A stretch of 45,264 nucleotides of DNA from Ochromonas danica (Eukaryota > Sar > Chrysophyceae > Chromulinales > Chromulinaceae): assembly GCA_015146655.1 (NCBI GenBank), contig VKHL01000203.1:1-45264 (forward strand), in the 5' to 3' direction. Positions 20,859 through 30,582 of this stretch are shown piece by piece; positions within the stretch are counted from its first letter, which is position 1; the number at the start of each line of letters is the position of its first letter. The notes beneath the pieces are model-generated. The model was not told where the DNA came from. It did no database searches and saw only the letters and a list, made by a program, of their open reading frames with translations. The position numbers and the translations under genes are program-made.

Positions 20859-21875
20859 ATGGAAGTCATGTCCATGTCTGTTAGAATGCTTGTTATCCTT
20901 GTCTTCATTATGAGTACTGTGGGTTCTCTCTCTACCTTCCGATTCCTTGAAGGCAACAGCTTCCAGCTTCATCTTCATCCTGCAGATCCGCTGACTGCCA
21001 CTGGCACTGGTACTGTTGCAGGTGCTGGAGCATTGAGACTACTTGTGGATCCTGTCTTCTCCACCCTAGACTTTGGCCTGCCCTTGCTCTATCAAGGGAG
21101 AAAGAAGGCACTGAGTGGTCAGAATGACTTCCTGTCTGGTATAGTTAGAGAGACTGACCTCGTCGTCATCACCCAGGGGATCGATGATCACGCACACAAG
21201 CCCACTTTGGAGCACATCCATCGCCTTTCCCCGACCATGCGCTATCTGATTCCTCCCAGTGCCAAGGCTATCCTCACTGCAGTGGGTATCCCCTCGGAGC
21301 AGATGACCATCCTCCGCCATGGCGACCAGTGGACCAGTGCGAAGGTAGAAGGAGTCGCTATCGAAGCTCTGCCAGGGGCATTGCTTGGTCCTCCCTGGCA
21401 GACAAGAGAAAATGGCTATCTCTTTTGCGCCAAGTCTGCTGCCAGTGGGCGTGATGTGAACACTTACTACTACGAACCACATGGCTGTGATGAGACCTTG
21501 CTTGCCCTGGTGAGTAGACAGCTTGCCAAAAGAAAGGTTGACGCAGTGATTGCCCCCATAGTCTCACAGAGACTAGCCCTTGGGGGGTCATGGTTGCCAA
21601 GCTATCCGCTAGTGTTTGGGGCCGAGGAAGCCGTGCATTTGGTCAAGACTGTGCAAGCAGACTATTTGCTCCCTTTGGACAATGGTAACCTCGACCAAGA
21701 AGGTCTCTTAGCAGGGATGCTTCAACAAGACGAAGAAGAGGTTCTGAGAGATCGTGGCATCGGAAAAGTGAAGAAGTTGCTCACACAGCAGGGAAGGCAA
21801 TGCGTCGTCCTCGATATCCAACCTGGTCAATGGCTTCCTCTACCCGATAGCCGCGCCTCGACTAAGAGACCCTAA
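20859..21875 (+). CDS. Metallo-beta-lactamase-fold protein with N-terminal signal or membrane segment
   Basis: A single exon of 338 residues. Residues 8-24 are hydrophobic (MLVILVFIMSTVGSLST), indicating a signal peptide or anchor. The body resembles MBL-fold proteins of plants and cyanobacteria: LLVDPVFSTLDFG early, then TQGIDDHAH at the metal-site position, an ALPGALLGPPWQTRENGYLF strand pair, YYEPHG, VDAVIAPIVS, and a late LLPLDNGN. This subfamily keeps DDHAH but lacks the first His of the classical HxHxDH motif, so one-metal or non-hydrolytic chemistry is possible. Substrate unknown. A strong family-level call; the biological role is not known. Confidence 0.8.
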   Translation: MEVMSMSVRMLVILVFIMSTVGSLSTFRFLEGNSFQLHLHPADPLTATGTGTVAGAGALRLLVDPVFSTLDFGLPLLYQGRKKALSGQNDFLSGIVRETDLVVITQGIDDHAHKPTLEHIHRLSPTMRYLIPPSAKAILTAVGIPSEQMTILRHGDQWTSAKVEGVAIEALPGALLGPPWQTRENGYLFCAKSAASGRDVNTYYYEPHGCDETLLALVSRQLAKRKVDAVIAPIVSQRLALGGSWLPSYPLVFGAEEAVHLVKTVQADYLLPLDNGNLDQEGLLAGMLQQDEEEVLRDRGIGKVKKLLTQQGRQCVVLDIQPGQWLPLPDSRASTKRP

Positions 21876-22495
21876 TGCATGAATATCTTCATTCAAATGA
21901 CAAGGTCAATTAGCTTACAATAGCTATAGAGGAGGATTGGTTCTGAGAAGAAGATAAGGCGGGAAGCGAAGAGGTCAAGCGAACATCTGCCAATGGACAG
22001 GAAAGGTGACCAATACAGCGAAACAGAGCAACAAGGAGAGCGATGGAAAGGACAGTCCTCAACAACATCTCTCTCCATGCCCCGCCTCGCATCCAGAAGG
22101 AACAGGAGGGAGATAATCCTTGGACACTACTACAATTAGCACAATAACGATAGAGACTCGAACTACTACTATAACTGCGACTACCACAACAAAATGGGAT
22201 ACAGAATTGATGGGCTGCACTCTCGTCATCAAGCACACCATGCCTCCATTTGCAGAAGAAGAAGTTATCAATCATAACATACGAAACCACCAATCATCCA
22301 ACCAAAACTGACAAGTCAGAGGCCAGCAAAAGGCAAAACAGAAATACGCAGAGCGAATAAGAGTGAGTTGTGGGTTCGCTTCAGCATAGGAAGAGATTCG
22401 CTTATCTGGCTATATATACAATAACAACAGCATAGATACACCGGGGCGGTGGGCATTAGCTCGACCTTGATTGGTAGGGTATAACAGAGATAGCC
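21876..22495. other. Intergenic with weak minus-strand frame
   Basis: A minus-strand frame at 22293-21910 (about 127 codons) contains a hydrophobic helix near its end (LLRTVLSIALLVALFRCIG) but no recognisable domain. It is Ser/Cys-rich and could be a 3' extension or chance. A TA-rich TATATATA lies at about 22420. Nothing else is supported. Confidence 0.35.
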
Positions 22496-23455
22496 TTAGA
22501 CAGGAAGCGCTGCCGAAGCTTCGGCCCCATCGTCTGATTGGCTGACCACCTCCAGCGCCGGGCTAGAGGCAGAAGGAGAAGCTGGCCAGACATCCGATGG
22601 CATGCCCGTCACAGTGGGCTCATCTCTGTCACTCAGCACACCTTCTCCTTCTTCAACGATCTTATTGATCTTCTCTTTCGTCTTCGAGCCTGACCCATGG
22701 AAGCTGGAGAAGGAGTCAGTCTTCGCGGGTGTCTCCTGGGTGGTTGTTGTTCCAATCTCCAAGGCAACAGCGGAGGGAACGACAGTGCGGAGGATTCGCG
22801 AATAGACTCGAATCCAAGCGACATGTACAACGGAAGTGTAGGCGAGCCCCAAGACTTCCTTGAAGCACTGCAGTAGTACGTCAATGATAATCCCATCTAG
22901 TGGATGGCAGATAAAGAAGAGTTAGTCATCCAGCCAAGTCAACAAATAGTGACACAGAAAAGCAAGTAAGCAACACTTACAATCACTGGCTCGCACTCCT
23001 CGGCGATAATGAATGATAGCAAATTGTTCCAACCACTTTTCAAAGACCTTCTCATTGGTCATCTCGTAGAGGCTAAAGATAACCATCTGTGAGATAAATC
23101 GTCCGCGATGGTCGTGCTCGTTGACTTTTGCCAACAACGAGACAAAAGGCGGGTGTGTGTCAAACAGTCGTGTGAAGAAGATCTCTGACAAGTAGTCCAA
23201 CGCTGTGGGATACTTCTGCGCGAAAGCAAGTGATGTCATACGCTGTTGTACAAATCTTGGCGCTGAGCTGTTGACGATTGTGTTCCAGCTGTTCTTCGCT
23301 GTGATTAAATCATCTGAGGAGAGTATCTCCTCACGATAGTATTTTGGCATGACTAGCTTGACGATAGTCTCGAAGGAAGCTTGTTCCTTGATGGCATCAC
23401 TGGCTAGGGGTTGGCCATGCGCATCTTGGGTGGTGATAGAAGAGACGCCTCCCAT
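22496..23455 (-). CDS. Globin 1, putatively N-myristoylated
   Basis: Two exons, 23455-22981 and 22896-22496 (84-base intron GTAAGT...CTAG), give 291 residues. The start is MGGVSS, a good N-myristoylation signal (Gly2, Ser6). Residues about 48-205 form a globin fold: helices A-B around LITAKNSWNTIV, an E-helix region HRGRFISQMVIFSLY, proximal His in FAIIHYRRGV (F8), and the G-H helices YGIIIDVLLQCFKEVLG and AWIRVYSRIL. The family's LxxxHxxxGV.x..Y signature is clear. The distal E7 residue is not an obvious His. A Ser/Thr/Glu-rich tail of about 85 residues follows. Likely roles are heme binding with O2/NO sensing or dioxygenation at a membrane. The intron splits the Tyr codon after the F-helix, exactly as in the globin at 43304. 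Confidence 0.85.
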
Positions 23456-24022
23456 TGCTCTTCTCTCTCTCTTTCTTTGTCTCTGTCTGAAAGAGATTGG
23501 ATGTACCTACTACAAGGACAGTCAGTAACTGTCAGAGGTGGTTCGCAGGTCAGTTGATGAGAAGGTCGTGCAATCACAATCCTCTCCAACAAGTGAGATG
23601 ATAGCAGCAGCAACAACAGCGTCAAGCGGAGAGCAGCAGCACCACCACTGCCACTGACACAGACACACACACCACTGACACTGCTGCACTCCTTCACTGC
23701 CTCGTTGTCACTGCTCTGTTCTTCAAACACCCCGCATCGTAATAACTGCACACTCCATTTCTTCTTCTCTTATGAAGAGGGACTTCACACTGTCCTTCCT
23801 TCTCTCTGCTGCCTGCCTCTTCAATGGACAATCATTACACCACTTCCTCCCATGCACTGTCTAGACCGTCATATGAGAGGCAGTCTTCGGCTGAACTAAA
23901 CTGCTGCTAGATAGATGTCACGAGAGCAAGGAGAACATGAGAAGAAAGGATTTCTTTTACTCTTATTTAATTATTAAAAGAACTAAGCAAGGAGAGAGAA
24001 AGAAAGACAGGTCCACTGGGAT
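23456..24022. other. Intergenic between globin 1 and PP5
   Basis: Probably the globin promoter and 5' UTR on the right of 23455 (CTCTCT-rich) and the 3' flank of the phosphatase gene near 24000. No supported gene. Confidence 0.5.
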
Positions 24023-25792
24023 TTACAATCCCATGAAGTTGCCCGCATAGGCCATGGCTGGAACATTGGGATGAGGGACAGCATCAAAAGTGACAAAGTT
24101 GGGTGTGCAGTCGGCACTGTTGAAACGAGCATACGCGCCTTTGTTTCCCATCTGATCACAATAGTTTGGCGCAGAAAAGACTGTGACACAAGCATCTTCG
24201 TGATCATATTCATAGCCGTTGTCACGCACTTCATGTGAACGAATGACCAATTGCAAGTTATTTCTCTCCAAAAAGTTGGCTGTGTAGTCAGGTCCGAAGG
24301 AGTAGCCCATGCCTCTCTTAGAGGGAGAGCGGCCAGGTTGAGGCTGTGGGTCAGACCACAAGAGGTCAGACATGAGACCTGATTCAGATGGCTCACGGAA
24401 GCGATTGATCTTGTTGATATCTTCCAAGCTAACTCCTCCTTCCTGTGTAGAGAGTCCTCCGTGCACGATGAAGACTTTCTTCTCAAGCACAGCACAGAGA
24501 GGCAGGCATTGGAAAAGTCGAGCAAAGAGAGTCATCACCGTGTCGTCATACTTGTGCTTCACTTCTCCAGCGAAGCCATATATCTGATTCATATTCCTGA
24601 CATCACACACAGACAGAGAGACAATTACAATCATCGCCAAGTCAGTGAGGAAGGACAAAGACAAAGCAACAGCACTACTAGTACTCACTTTGTTTCGTGG
24701 TTGCCACGGAGCATGTGGAGTCCCTGAGGCAAAGCCAACTTGATAAGAAGCAAGGCGAAGACGTTCTCGAAAGAGAATGATCCACGGTCCACGTAGTCTC
24801 CGTTGAAGAGGTAGAAGTTCTCCTCGGAGGGGAAGCCCCCCAGCTGGAAGATGTTCAACAAGTCGTAGTACTGTCCGTGTGTATCTCCACAAACTGTGAA
24901 GTTACCGCAGACCTCACCAATACTACCTCCTGCACCTGTGCTGCTCGCACCACTACTTGGTCGTCGAGGTAGAGAGACCTCCAGCAGGGTGGGCAGGGTC
25001 TGGAAGTACCGGATCGCCGCCAATAAGGTCTGAATGACATATTTTCGATGAATGCTCTTCTGCTCTTTCATATAGTCCATACATTGTCTGGCAAAGTCTA
25101 AGGTGTAGATGGGCTGGTTGTTGCTATCGTACTGCAGCTGTGGGCCTGTGTAGGAGGAGTCCACTACCACACTGGAGACGTCGATCGTCGTCTCGGGGGG
25201 CACTTCCGACTCAATGGCCTTCTGGAATGCCTCGGCACGAATCATCTTCTCGCAAGTCTTAAGCTTGTTCTGTCAGATGGGAATGGCGCATCATATCGCA
25301 TCATATCGAGTGAGTCTGCAGCTGTCATGTGAGTCAGTCAGTCATAGAGGGTTCGTCTCACCTGGGCGTCGGGGTCTTTAGGGATCAGTACCGCCACGGC
25401 TTTAAAGTCCTTTAATGCAAGTTTGAGCTTTCCTAAGGCAAAGTTAGCACTGCCACGGCGATAGTAGGCCTTGATATACTTGGGGTCCAATCTTAACAAG
25501 GGGGAGGGTGAATTGGTGGCGGAGGAGGGCAGGCAGACATCTCATAGTGCGCTTACTTCAAGGCAGCGTTGGCATCTTCGATGGCCTGTCCATAGGACTC
25601 GAGCTTGATCCAGGCCTGTGCGCGGTTGGCGTAGAAGATGGCCGTGGGGGTGAGGGCGATGGCCTCGTTGTACTTCTCCACGGCGTGCGTGTACTTGCCG
25701 TGTGAGAGGAAGACGTTTCCTTCATCCTTCAAGGCATTGGCTTGTTGTAAGATGGCAGGGTCGACTGCGGAGGTGACAATGAGTTCTGACAT
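24023..25792 (-). CDS. PPP5C: Serine/threonine protein phosphatase 5
   Basis: Four exons: 25792-25557, 25491-25362, 25269-24689, 24596-24023. They sum to 506 residues, close to the usual 499. Three TPR motifs at residues about 14-115 ([50 protein letters not shown]) bind Hsp90 and regulate the enzyme. The PPP catalytic core carries GDTHG (250-254), GDYVDRG (279-285), GNHE (311-314), a downstream RSHE and the SAPNYCDQ loop, so the two-metal site is complete. The C-terminus ends NFMGL. An extra Ser/Gly-rich insert ([17 protein letters not shown]) sits just before the core. PP5 dephosphorylates Hsp90 clients and co-chaperones. It is divergent from DPH3 across about 350 bases. Confidence 0.97.
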
Positions 25793-26141
25793 CCTCTGCT
25801 ATAGTATAATATGATCAGAGAGACAAGGGGCTGAGGGGCAAGAGAAGAGAGAGAAGTAGCTCCCTAGTTGGTGGAAGACACTGCCAGTTAGTCAATCAGT
25901 CAGTCAGTCAGTGAGACTGGCAAGCACTTACTCGGTGGGGATAAAGTCGAGCAAGCCAAAGAACTGCTTGGCCTCTGCTGCCATTGGTCCATTATTATTA
26001 TCTCCCCGCGCTATCATCCTCTCCCGCGCAAATTCCATGGATAAACCATTTTCCACGTGGAATGATGGGAGGAATGATGCTGTCCATAGAAAGAAAAGAG
26101 AACAAACTCCTTGGCCTTTGCTACTTCTCCACTACTAACTC
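25793..26141. promoter_or_regulatory. Divergent promoter of PP5 and DPH3
   Basis: The 349 bases between the two start codons hold a CCATTGG (inverted CCAAT) near 25981 and a perfect 12-base palindrome TTCCACGTGGAA (E-box/G-box type) at 26051-26062, about 80 bases before the DPH3 ATG. A tandem CAGT run lies at about 25893-25912. No coding region. Confidence 0.5.
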
Positions 26142-26495
26142 ATGTCAAGCCAAGGTATCTACGAAGAGGTTGAGATCGAAGATATGATTTTTCAGGCTGA
26201 AAGTGGTATCTTTCAATATCCCTGCCCTTGTGGTGACAAGTTAGTGCTGATGACGATTTCAATTTTCATTTTATTTGGGTATCTTTAACTGGTGGCTATG
26301 AACAGGTTTGCTATCAGCTTGGACGACCTCTTCGACGGAGAGGATATCGCACACTGCCCGAGCTGCACATTGAAGATCCGCATCATCTTCGATGACGATG
26401 TGCTGGCGGACTACGAGGATCGACACAAGGCTGCCTTGGCTAAGGCTGCCGAGGGATCTCTTGGGGAGGACCACGTGGCAGTCAGTGCTCCATGA
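26142..26495 (+). CDS. DPH3: DPH3 / KTI11 zinc-ribbon protein
   Basis: Two exons, 26142-26239 and 26306-26495, phase 2, giving 95 residues (family about 82). It is a CSL-type zinc finger: YPCPCGDKF carries the first cysteine pair and CPSC the second, and the family signature EVEIEDMIF leads in. It is the electron donor for diphthamide formation on elongation factor 2 (with DPH1/DPH2) and acts with Elongator in tRNA wobble-uridine modification. The acidic [15 protein letters not shown] block is typical. The tail is about 15 residues longer than usual and not conserved. The short intron (GTTAGT...ACAG) interrupts the zinc-binding module. Confidence 0.96.
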
Positions 26496-27251
26496 GGCAG
26501 TCAGTGCGGATGTCAACAGAGGTAGTCTGAGTCATGCTCTGGGAGGAGCGGTCGGTGTTGATGACACCAATCCATGCTCTCCCCTCCATGTGCTCTATCT
26601 CATGCTATTTCTGCTCGCTTTGTGGGGAAATAGTAGTAGTAGTAGTAGTAGTGATGCTGGTGGAGGAGTTGGAGGTATTAGACCGCCTTGTAGTAGTAGT
26701 TCTGGGTGAGGCTCCCCATTCACTCTGTAGCCACTAACTGACACTGTCATACTACACTATGCTACCTTACACTATACTACCTTACACTATACTACATTAC
26801 ACTATACTACCTTACACTAAACTACACTATACTACACTACACTTTCTCATGTTTCTTTCATTATCTCATGTACATTACACTGTACCTTTCATTTCCAAAT
26901 TATAAAAGATTGCGATTGCTGCGAGTGTGACTCGTTCGGGGGATAGCGACAATGACTAAGCCACACTCACTCTTGAAGACTTTTCCCCCATCCTTGACTT
27001 CCACTAGACTGCTGCTGTCTTGTTCTTGAACTGCACATTCCTTAAGCTAAGGTTAAGGGTGCATTCGGTGATTTCACGTTATCAAAAATGAGGTCAAACC
27101 TCATTTCGATTTGTAGAAAAGCCATATTTTTAGATTTCCAAACATGACGTCTGGAAATTCTTACTTTGCGCGGGAGCTCCATGTGTATTCCATGGAATGA
27201 CCGAGTTGGCTGGCAGATCTTGCATCATCTTCCACATCTTCATCTATCATC
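26496..27251. other. Intergenic with ACTATACTACCTTAC repeats
   Basis: A TAGTAG run lies at 26631-26652. An array of about five imperfect 15-base units (ACTATACTACCTTAC) lies at about 26749-26845. The right part is the upstream region of the chalcone-isomerase-like gene, with a motif also found before the exonuclease gene. No gene supported. Confidence 0.6.
27067..27087 (+). promoter_or_regulatory. Shared upstream motif, copy 1
   Basis: GGTGATTTCACGTTATC followed by four A, about 165 bases before ATG 27252. A near-identical sequence with one extra C lies at 39437-39457, about 255 bases before ATG 39712. It contains a CACGTT core. It may be a transcription factor site or a dispersed short repeat. 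Confidence 0.4.
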
Positions 27252-27929
27252 ATGCTTTGCCTCGGCTTACTTTTCATTTTGCTAGCTGCTGTTACACTAT
27301 CCACTAGTCATGGCAAGTGTGAGGAAGGACTGTGTACTGCCTTTGCCAACCACGACTTTCCTCTGCAACGATCCTTTGCCCTGCAGGAGGGCGAGAGCAA
27401 CCCTCAGAGCCTCTCATTGACTGCCGCGGGTATTCGTAGGAAGAACCTCTTCATCGTGGAGGTGGATGTCTATCGAGTGGGTGTCTATCTCTCCGAGGCA
27501 AAGGATGCCCAGCTGCTGCAGTCATCCAGTCAGCAGCCTGTCCACGTCACCATCAGCCAACCTGTGCAGCAAGAAGTCACTCTCGGCATTGTCTTGCACT
27601 TCTTGCGGTCTGTCACGGCTAAGCAGGTGGTGGATGCCATCGTGGAGGCTCTCGTGGACCCACAGGCTGCGGTCGACTACCAAACCGCACTAAAGCACTT
27701 CCAAACCTCTTTGCTTGAGGCTATTGGCCAAGGAAAGGGACTCAGCCAGGCTGAGGAAATAGTCTTTCTCTTCCATGGAACTGACCGCCTCAGTTTCTCA
27801 GTGCGGGGACAGGCATGGAACTCACTAGCCAACGGTCCTCTCCGCCAGAGACTAGCGGAAATCTACACCGGACCTAAAGCTGTTGCTACAGAGGTGCACC
27901 AAGTTCTTGTGAAGAGATATGAGGCCTAG
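27252..27929 (+). CDS. Secreted or lumenal chalcone isomerase-like protein
   Basis: A single exon of 225 residues. Residues 1-20 form a clear signal peptide (LCLGLLFILLAAVTLSTSHG). The body matches the chalcone isomerase-like fold: an early GIRRKNLFIVEVDVYRVGVY strand pair, a middle helix with LHFLRSVTAKQVVDAIVEAL, and a late Gly-x-Gly region with LSFSVRGQAWNSLAN and a LAEIYTG C-terminal helix. In non-plants this fold occurs as fatty-acid-binding or uncharacterised proteins; true flavanone cyclisation is not expected. The exact ligand is unknown. Confidence 0.75.
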   Translation: MLCLGLLFILLAAVTLSTSHGKCEEGLCTAFANHDFPLQRSFALQEGESNPQSLSLTAAGIRRKNLFIVEVDVYRVGVYLSEAKDAQLLQSSSQQPVHVTISQPVQQEVTLGIVLHFLRSVTAKQVVDAIVEALVDPQAAVDYQTALKHFQTSLLEAIGQGKGLSQAEEIVFLFHGTDRLSFSVRGQAWNSLANGPLRQRLAEIYTGPKAVATEVHQVLVKRYEA

Positions 27930-28345
27930 GCTACTCTACTGAGGGTACAGTGGTTGATGTGAGAGCTTCTCACTGGAACTGCTGGCTACCTCTTCTTCAT
28001 TGCAATAGATAGTACTGTTCTTGCGATAGTATATAAGCACTAAGATAGTATACAATTAGTATCCTATTCATGTAATCTCTCCTGCAGGCAATGGAACACA
28101 ATGTTAACTTAAGTAGAAGAAGTGGCTGATCTGCTAACGTGGAATGCATCAAATTCAAAAATTTCTTACCATATCAAATGATAACGGTAACTGTTCTTGA
28201 AGAACAATCTATTGCCACATGATGTACAAACATCATGTACCTCTTCTTAAGTTAATATCAAAACTGTTTATTAGAGATTAATAAGTAGTTTCTGACTTTC
28301 GCTCTGTTTGACCTCGCCTCGACTGCGAAGAACTTAATCGTGGTC
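27930..28345. other. Intergenic with two small palindromes
   Basis: A hairpin of 9 base pairs lies at 28217-28238 (ACATGATGT-ACAA-ACATCATGT). A near-palindrome TGTTCTTGAAGAACA lies just before it at about 28191-28205. They may be 3' UTR structures of the CHI-like gene or upstream sites of SF3A2. Confidence 0.5.
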
Positions 28346-28840
28346 ATGGTGCAGGTCTTCTTGAAAGGTATTGATCACTCTGTACAGGTGGTGGACCTTT
28401 CCTCTCCTTCTAGTGTTGATGATATCTGCTTGGAGGTCTCCCAACAGGCTGACCTTTCTCTGTCCTCCTTCTCCTTATTCCATCTCGATGCTGGCCTCCA
28501 CTTCCACTGTGGCGAGGAGAAGGAAGTCTCTCTCTGTGAGGGATCAACGCTCTATGTTCGCCTCCCTGTGAGAGGTGGAATTGACTTCCAACATCGAGAA
28601 GGTGGTAAGACTGGGTCAGGCGGGCAGCTGTCAGAGTCGCAGGCTGCCTTGGAGAGGAAAGAGCGCCTGAGGAAACTGGCCTTAGAGACCATTGACATCA
28701 CTAAAGATCCTTATTTCATGAGAAATCATCTGGGTACTTTTGAATGTAAATTATGTCTCACTTTACATCCCAATGAGGTTAGCACTGCCTCACCTCACAC
28801 CTATTGATTGTACTCATATTATTAACATGTTGATATCATC

Positions 28841-28885
<45 letters not shown>

Positions 28886-28886
28886 T

Positions 28887-28969
<83 letters not shown>

Positions 28970-29643
28970 GACTCTGTCTAACTCTAGGGTAACTACCTGG
29001 CCCACACTCAAGGCAAGAGACATCAATACAATTTAGGGCGACGAGCCGCCATGGAGGCCAAGAATGCTGCGCCTCGCACGATGGTATGCTGCAGTCCCAC
29101 CTATGATCATCCGATAGCTCGTCTCTCATGACCATTGTTCTTCTCTATGATCTAATCAGGTGACAAAAGAGGTCCCAGTGCAAAGGACAATTCGCATCGG
29201 TCGACCCGGGTACAAGGTATGCATCTTGTTGTGTCACACTGACTCGTTAAGGTGTGCTGTGAGTCAATCCTTGCTTGTGACACTCACAGGTGACGAAGTC
29301 GCGTGACCTTCTCACTCGCCAACGAGCCCTTCTCTTCGAAGTGGATTACCCAGAAGTCGAAAGCGGTGCTCAACCTCGCCATCGCTTCATGTCAGCATTC
29401 GAACAGAAGATTGAAGCGCCGGATAAGAACTATCAATATCTTCTTTTCGCTTGTGATCCCTATGAGACGATCGCCTTCAAGATCCCTAACCAGCCTATTG
29501 ACAAGCGAGAAGGTCGATTTGTGACGAATTGGGACAAAGACAACAAGAAGTTCGCCCTGCAGCTGTTCTTTCTCGACAATCCCAATGGCAATAGCAGCAA
29601 CCATAGCAGCAGTGACCAACCACTAGCTGTCTCGATGCAGTGA
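28346..29643 (+). CDS. SF3A2: SF3A2 splicing factor with N-terminal ubiquitin-like domain
   Basis: Four exons: 28346-28777, 28988-29083, 29160-29216, 29290-29643, all phase 0, giving 312 residues. Residues 79 onward are SF3A2/Prp11/SF3a66, a U2 snRNP subunit: IDFQHREGGKTGSGG replaces the usual MDFQH start, then ALETIDITKDPYFMRNHLG, a C2H2 zinc finger (C134, C137, H150, H156), and the C-terminal IRIGRPGYKVTKSRD...FMSAFEQKIE..D..YQYLLFA.DPYETIAFKIP core. The animal Pro-rich tail is absent. Residues 1-78 are an in-frame ubiquitin-like fold in the same exon: beta strands MVQVFLKG and HSVQVVDLS, a helix VDDICLEVSQQ, then EGSTLYVRLPVRGG, ending in RGG exactly where SF3A2 should begin. A starting ATG directly before the SF3A2 part is lacking, so the fusion is obligatory. 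Intron 1 holds a TG tract. Confidence 0.95.
28842..28969. repeat. (TG)n microsatellite in SF3A2 intron 1
   Basis: About 64 TG units with two or three A interruptions, about 20 bases before the CTCTAG acceptor at 28987. Confidence 0.95.
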
Positions 29644-29910
29644 ATGTCTCATCTCACATAATGAGAGTGAGGGTGGGGAAGAGGAATTGCGATAAAGAAA
29701 ACACACACAATGACTGTATCGTGGCTTTGGGTTTTACATCCACCACCTACCACATTCAATCACTAACCAAGGAAGCTTCTCTTCCTTTAATATCTCCCTC
29801 TACTCTTTTCCTTTCTTCCATGTCTCAATACTTCATGACCAACCAAATGATAATCTCCTTGACCTTTTCTTCCCATTCCATTCACAACAACTCATTAACA
29901 CAGGGATTGA

Positions 29911-30321
29911 CTAGCATTTATAGGCAAGTATCCCAATCGTTCCATAATATATATAGATCATATTCTTCGCTTGATAGGTGACATCAAAGCCAAAGCCCTC
30001 TCCGATGACACAATGCCAGGCTGCCCCGAACCGCTTGTCCAGGGTCGTCTTAATCAGCTGAGCCGCTGCCTGGAATCAATTCATCCCCCCACTAGAAATT
30101 ATTTCTTTTAAAAGATAGGAAGAAAGCCTACAGCCTACCTCGTAGTTTTTCGTGGTCTGATGCTTGTCGACAGCCATGGTGATGACTTCCATCGACTCGG
30201 CAGCCATCTCTGCCGTCATATCCACACTCTGCGCCAACATCATCATGAAGCATTAAGAGAAAGAGAGAAGAAAGAGGACAAAGCGGTCAAAACATACCCT
30301 AGAAAGTGCCTTCACGCTCAT
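29911..30321 (-). CDS. Dynein light chain, DNAL4 / LC8 family
   Basis: Three exons: 30321-30298, 30228-30139, 30069-29911, giving 90 residues. It is too small and too split to appear as one open frame. The order matches axonemal dynein light chain 4: ALSRSVDMTAEMAAESMEV (compare LVRHSDMPEEM..ETME), an AAAQLIKTTLDKRFG helix, then WHCVIGEGFGFDVTY, a core that is highly conserved in the LC8/DNAL4 family, and a final strand YIYYGTIGILAYKC. It acts as a dimeric light chain of dynein motors, probably of outer-arm axonemal dynein if the DNAL4 assignment is right. A cytoplasmic LC8 is the alternative, but the head sequence favours DNAL4. It is divergent from the J-like gene (262 bases between starts) and convergent with SF3A2. 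Confidence 0.88.
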
Positions 30322-30582
30322 TTCAATAGCTGATGCCAAATGTCTGTCAAATCAATTCAATTCAGCACGAAACGCTTTCACACAACAACAGCGGGACAAA
30401 CAACGGCGAGAGAAAGGCAGAAATTCAGAGTTTCAAAGCATAATTTGAAACCTGTTGCGCGAATCACAAACAAATTGCGCCATTTTGATTTGATTTTGCG
30501 CAAAATTGAACCAATCAATCACCTTTCACTACAGTACTCCGTCACATTCATATCCTTTGTTAACAACCAATCAATCAACGAT

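Noticed and set aside
21910-22293. Minus-strand hydrophobic Ser/Cys-rich protein
   Set aside because: Low complexity with no domain, and I cannot find splice partners or a conserved start. Kept only as a weak frame in the intergenic entry.
28814-29135. Thr/His and Val/Cys dipeptide proteins from CA/TG tracts here and at 4295-4500 and 39885-40303
   Set aside because: These frames are translations of intronic microsatellites.
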